Assembly (NCBI GenBank): GCA_030731565.1
Contig: JANQTT010000038.1
Span: 1 to 5,610, forward strand
Reading direction: 5' to 3'
Source: Rickettsiaceae bacterium
Lineage (GTDB): Bacteria > Pseudomonadota > Alphaproteobacteria > Rickettsiales > Rickettsiaceae
DNA length: 5,610 nucleotides
Below the pieces are notes generated by a model. The model ran no database searches. It worked only from the letters and a program-made list of their open reading frames with translations, and was not told the origin of the DNA. The position numbers were made by a program, and so were the translations under genes. Positions within the stretch are counted from its first letter, which is position 1; the number at the start of each line of letters is the position of its first letter. Of the stretch, positions 5,140 through 5,610 are shown in pieces.

Positions 5140-5610
5140 ATGACAAAATATATAACAGTAAGTAATAAATTAATATTTAAAGGCTCGCTAGGAGACGATT
5201 TGGTTGCAAGGCTTGACTCGCCTGAGGAGCCAGAAGCTTATGTTCTATTTGCTCACTATTTTACTGGAAATAAGGATATCAGCGCACTGGGACGGATATC
5301 CAGAGCGTTAAATCAAGCTAATATAGCATTATTTCGCTTTGATTATACTGGGCTTGGAATGAGTGGAGGTGATTTCGCTAATACAAACTTTACGTCTAAT
5401 GTAAATGACTTGATTGCTGCTGCAGATTTTATGCGCAAAAATTATAAAGCCCCCCAAATAGTAGTAGGGCATAGCCTTGGAGGAACTGCTGCAATTGCTG
5501 CTGCTTCATCTATTCCTGAAGTAAAAGCTGTTGCAACAATTGGATCGCCATGTGATACTGCCCATGTTCAACATAATTTTGCAAATCATATAGATGAGAT
5601 AAATGCAAAA
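5140..5610 (+). CDS. Alpha/beta hydrolase, N-terminal part of a probable hydrolase-OsmC fusion (runs off the right edge)
   Basis: The frame opens at ATG 5140 and is open for 157 codons to the window end. It shows a serine-hydrolase core: AYVLFAHYFTGNKD (33-46) with the oxyanion-side His39, ALFRFDYTGLGMSGGDF (63-79), and the nucleophile elbow GHSLGG (110-115) with Ser112, followed by VATIGSP (131-137). The blocks FANTNFTSNVNDLIAAADF (79-97) and IPEVKAVATIGSPCDTAHV are what I know from the proteins annotated as bifunctional alpha/beta hydrolase/OsmC, about 400 residues long, in which the second half is an OsmC-type peroxide-reductase-like domain. That second half is outside the window, so the fusion is a prediction. 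The family often has AHCFTCSKD at the first block; both cysteines are replaced here (Tyr40, Gly43). The acid and His of the triad are not yet reached. The substrate is unknown. The ATG fits the usual family start; no clear ribosome binding site precedes it. Confidence 0.88.
   Translation, partial: MTKYITVSNKLIFKGSLGDDLVARLDSPEEPEAYVLFAHYFTGNKDISALGRISRALNQANIALFRFDYTGLGMSGGDFANTNFTSNVNDLIAAADFMRKNYKAPQIVVGHSLGGTAAIAAASSIPEVKAVATIGSPCDTAHVQHNFANHIDEINAK

Overview
The window is AT-rich bacterial DNA that reads best as an alphaproteobacterium, probably a host-associated one of the Rickettsiales type. The reasons are low GC, tightly packed and overlapping genes with weak ribosome binding sites, an EnvZ/OmpR-like (PetR-like) pair, the run ilvE-dapA-smpB-sppA-ihfB, a short HU/IHF variant, a CtrA-type box, and a palindromic dispersed-type repeat between genes. 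This placement is an inference from gene content and style; no rRNA or other marker is present.

Left part (1-775, minus strand): a complete OmpR-family response regulator is followed by the first 38 codons of its likely partner, an EnvZ-like membrane histidine kinase. The two genes overlap by 17 bases and the kinase runs off the left edge. A 147-base divergent intergenic region (776-922) carries a 7-bp perfect inverted repeat that could be an operator.

Centre (923-4326, plus strand): five genes lie head to tail with overlaps of 4, 8 and 1 bases and one gap of 9 bases, so they are almost certainly one operon. They are a branched-chain amino acid aminotransferase, 4-hydroxy-tetrahydrodipicolinate synthase (first step of the DAP/lysine branch, which feeds peptidoglycan), SmpB (tmRNA-dependent ribosome rescue), an S49 signal-peptide-peptidase-like protease, and a short HU/IHF-family nucleoid protein. 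They join amino acid and wall precursor supply with protein quality control and chromosome structure. All catalytic or signature residues I checked are intact in the first four. The fifth has lost the classical proline-bearing tip of its DNA-binding arm.

Right part (4327-5610): after a small hairpin at the end of ihfB comes a repeat-derived segment with a long imperfect inverted repeat (about 4390-4520). Next is a small minus-strand gene for a 56-residue single-pass membrane protein (4543-4713). A 426-base stretch with no gene follows, holding a canonical CtrA-type site and candidate promoters in both directions. The window ends inside a plus-strand alpha/beta hydrolase of the kind usually fused to a C-terminal OsmC domain.

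I see no tRNA, rRNA, CRISPR array, transposase or phage gene. The strongest points for a second look are the shortened HU/IHF arm, the unlisted small membrane protein, the palindromic repeat with outlying motif copies (one spanning that small gene's start codon), and the CtrA box.
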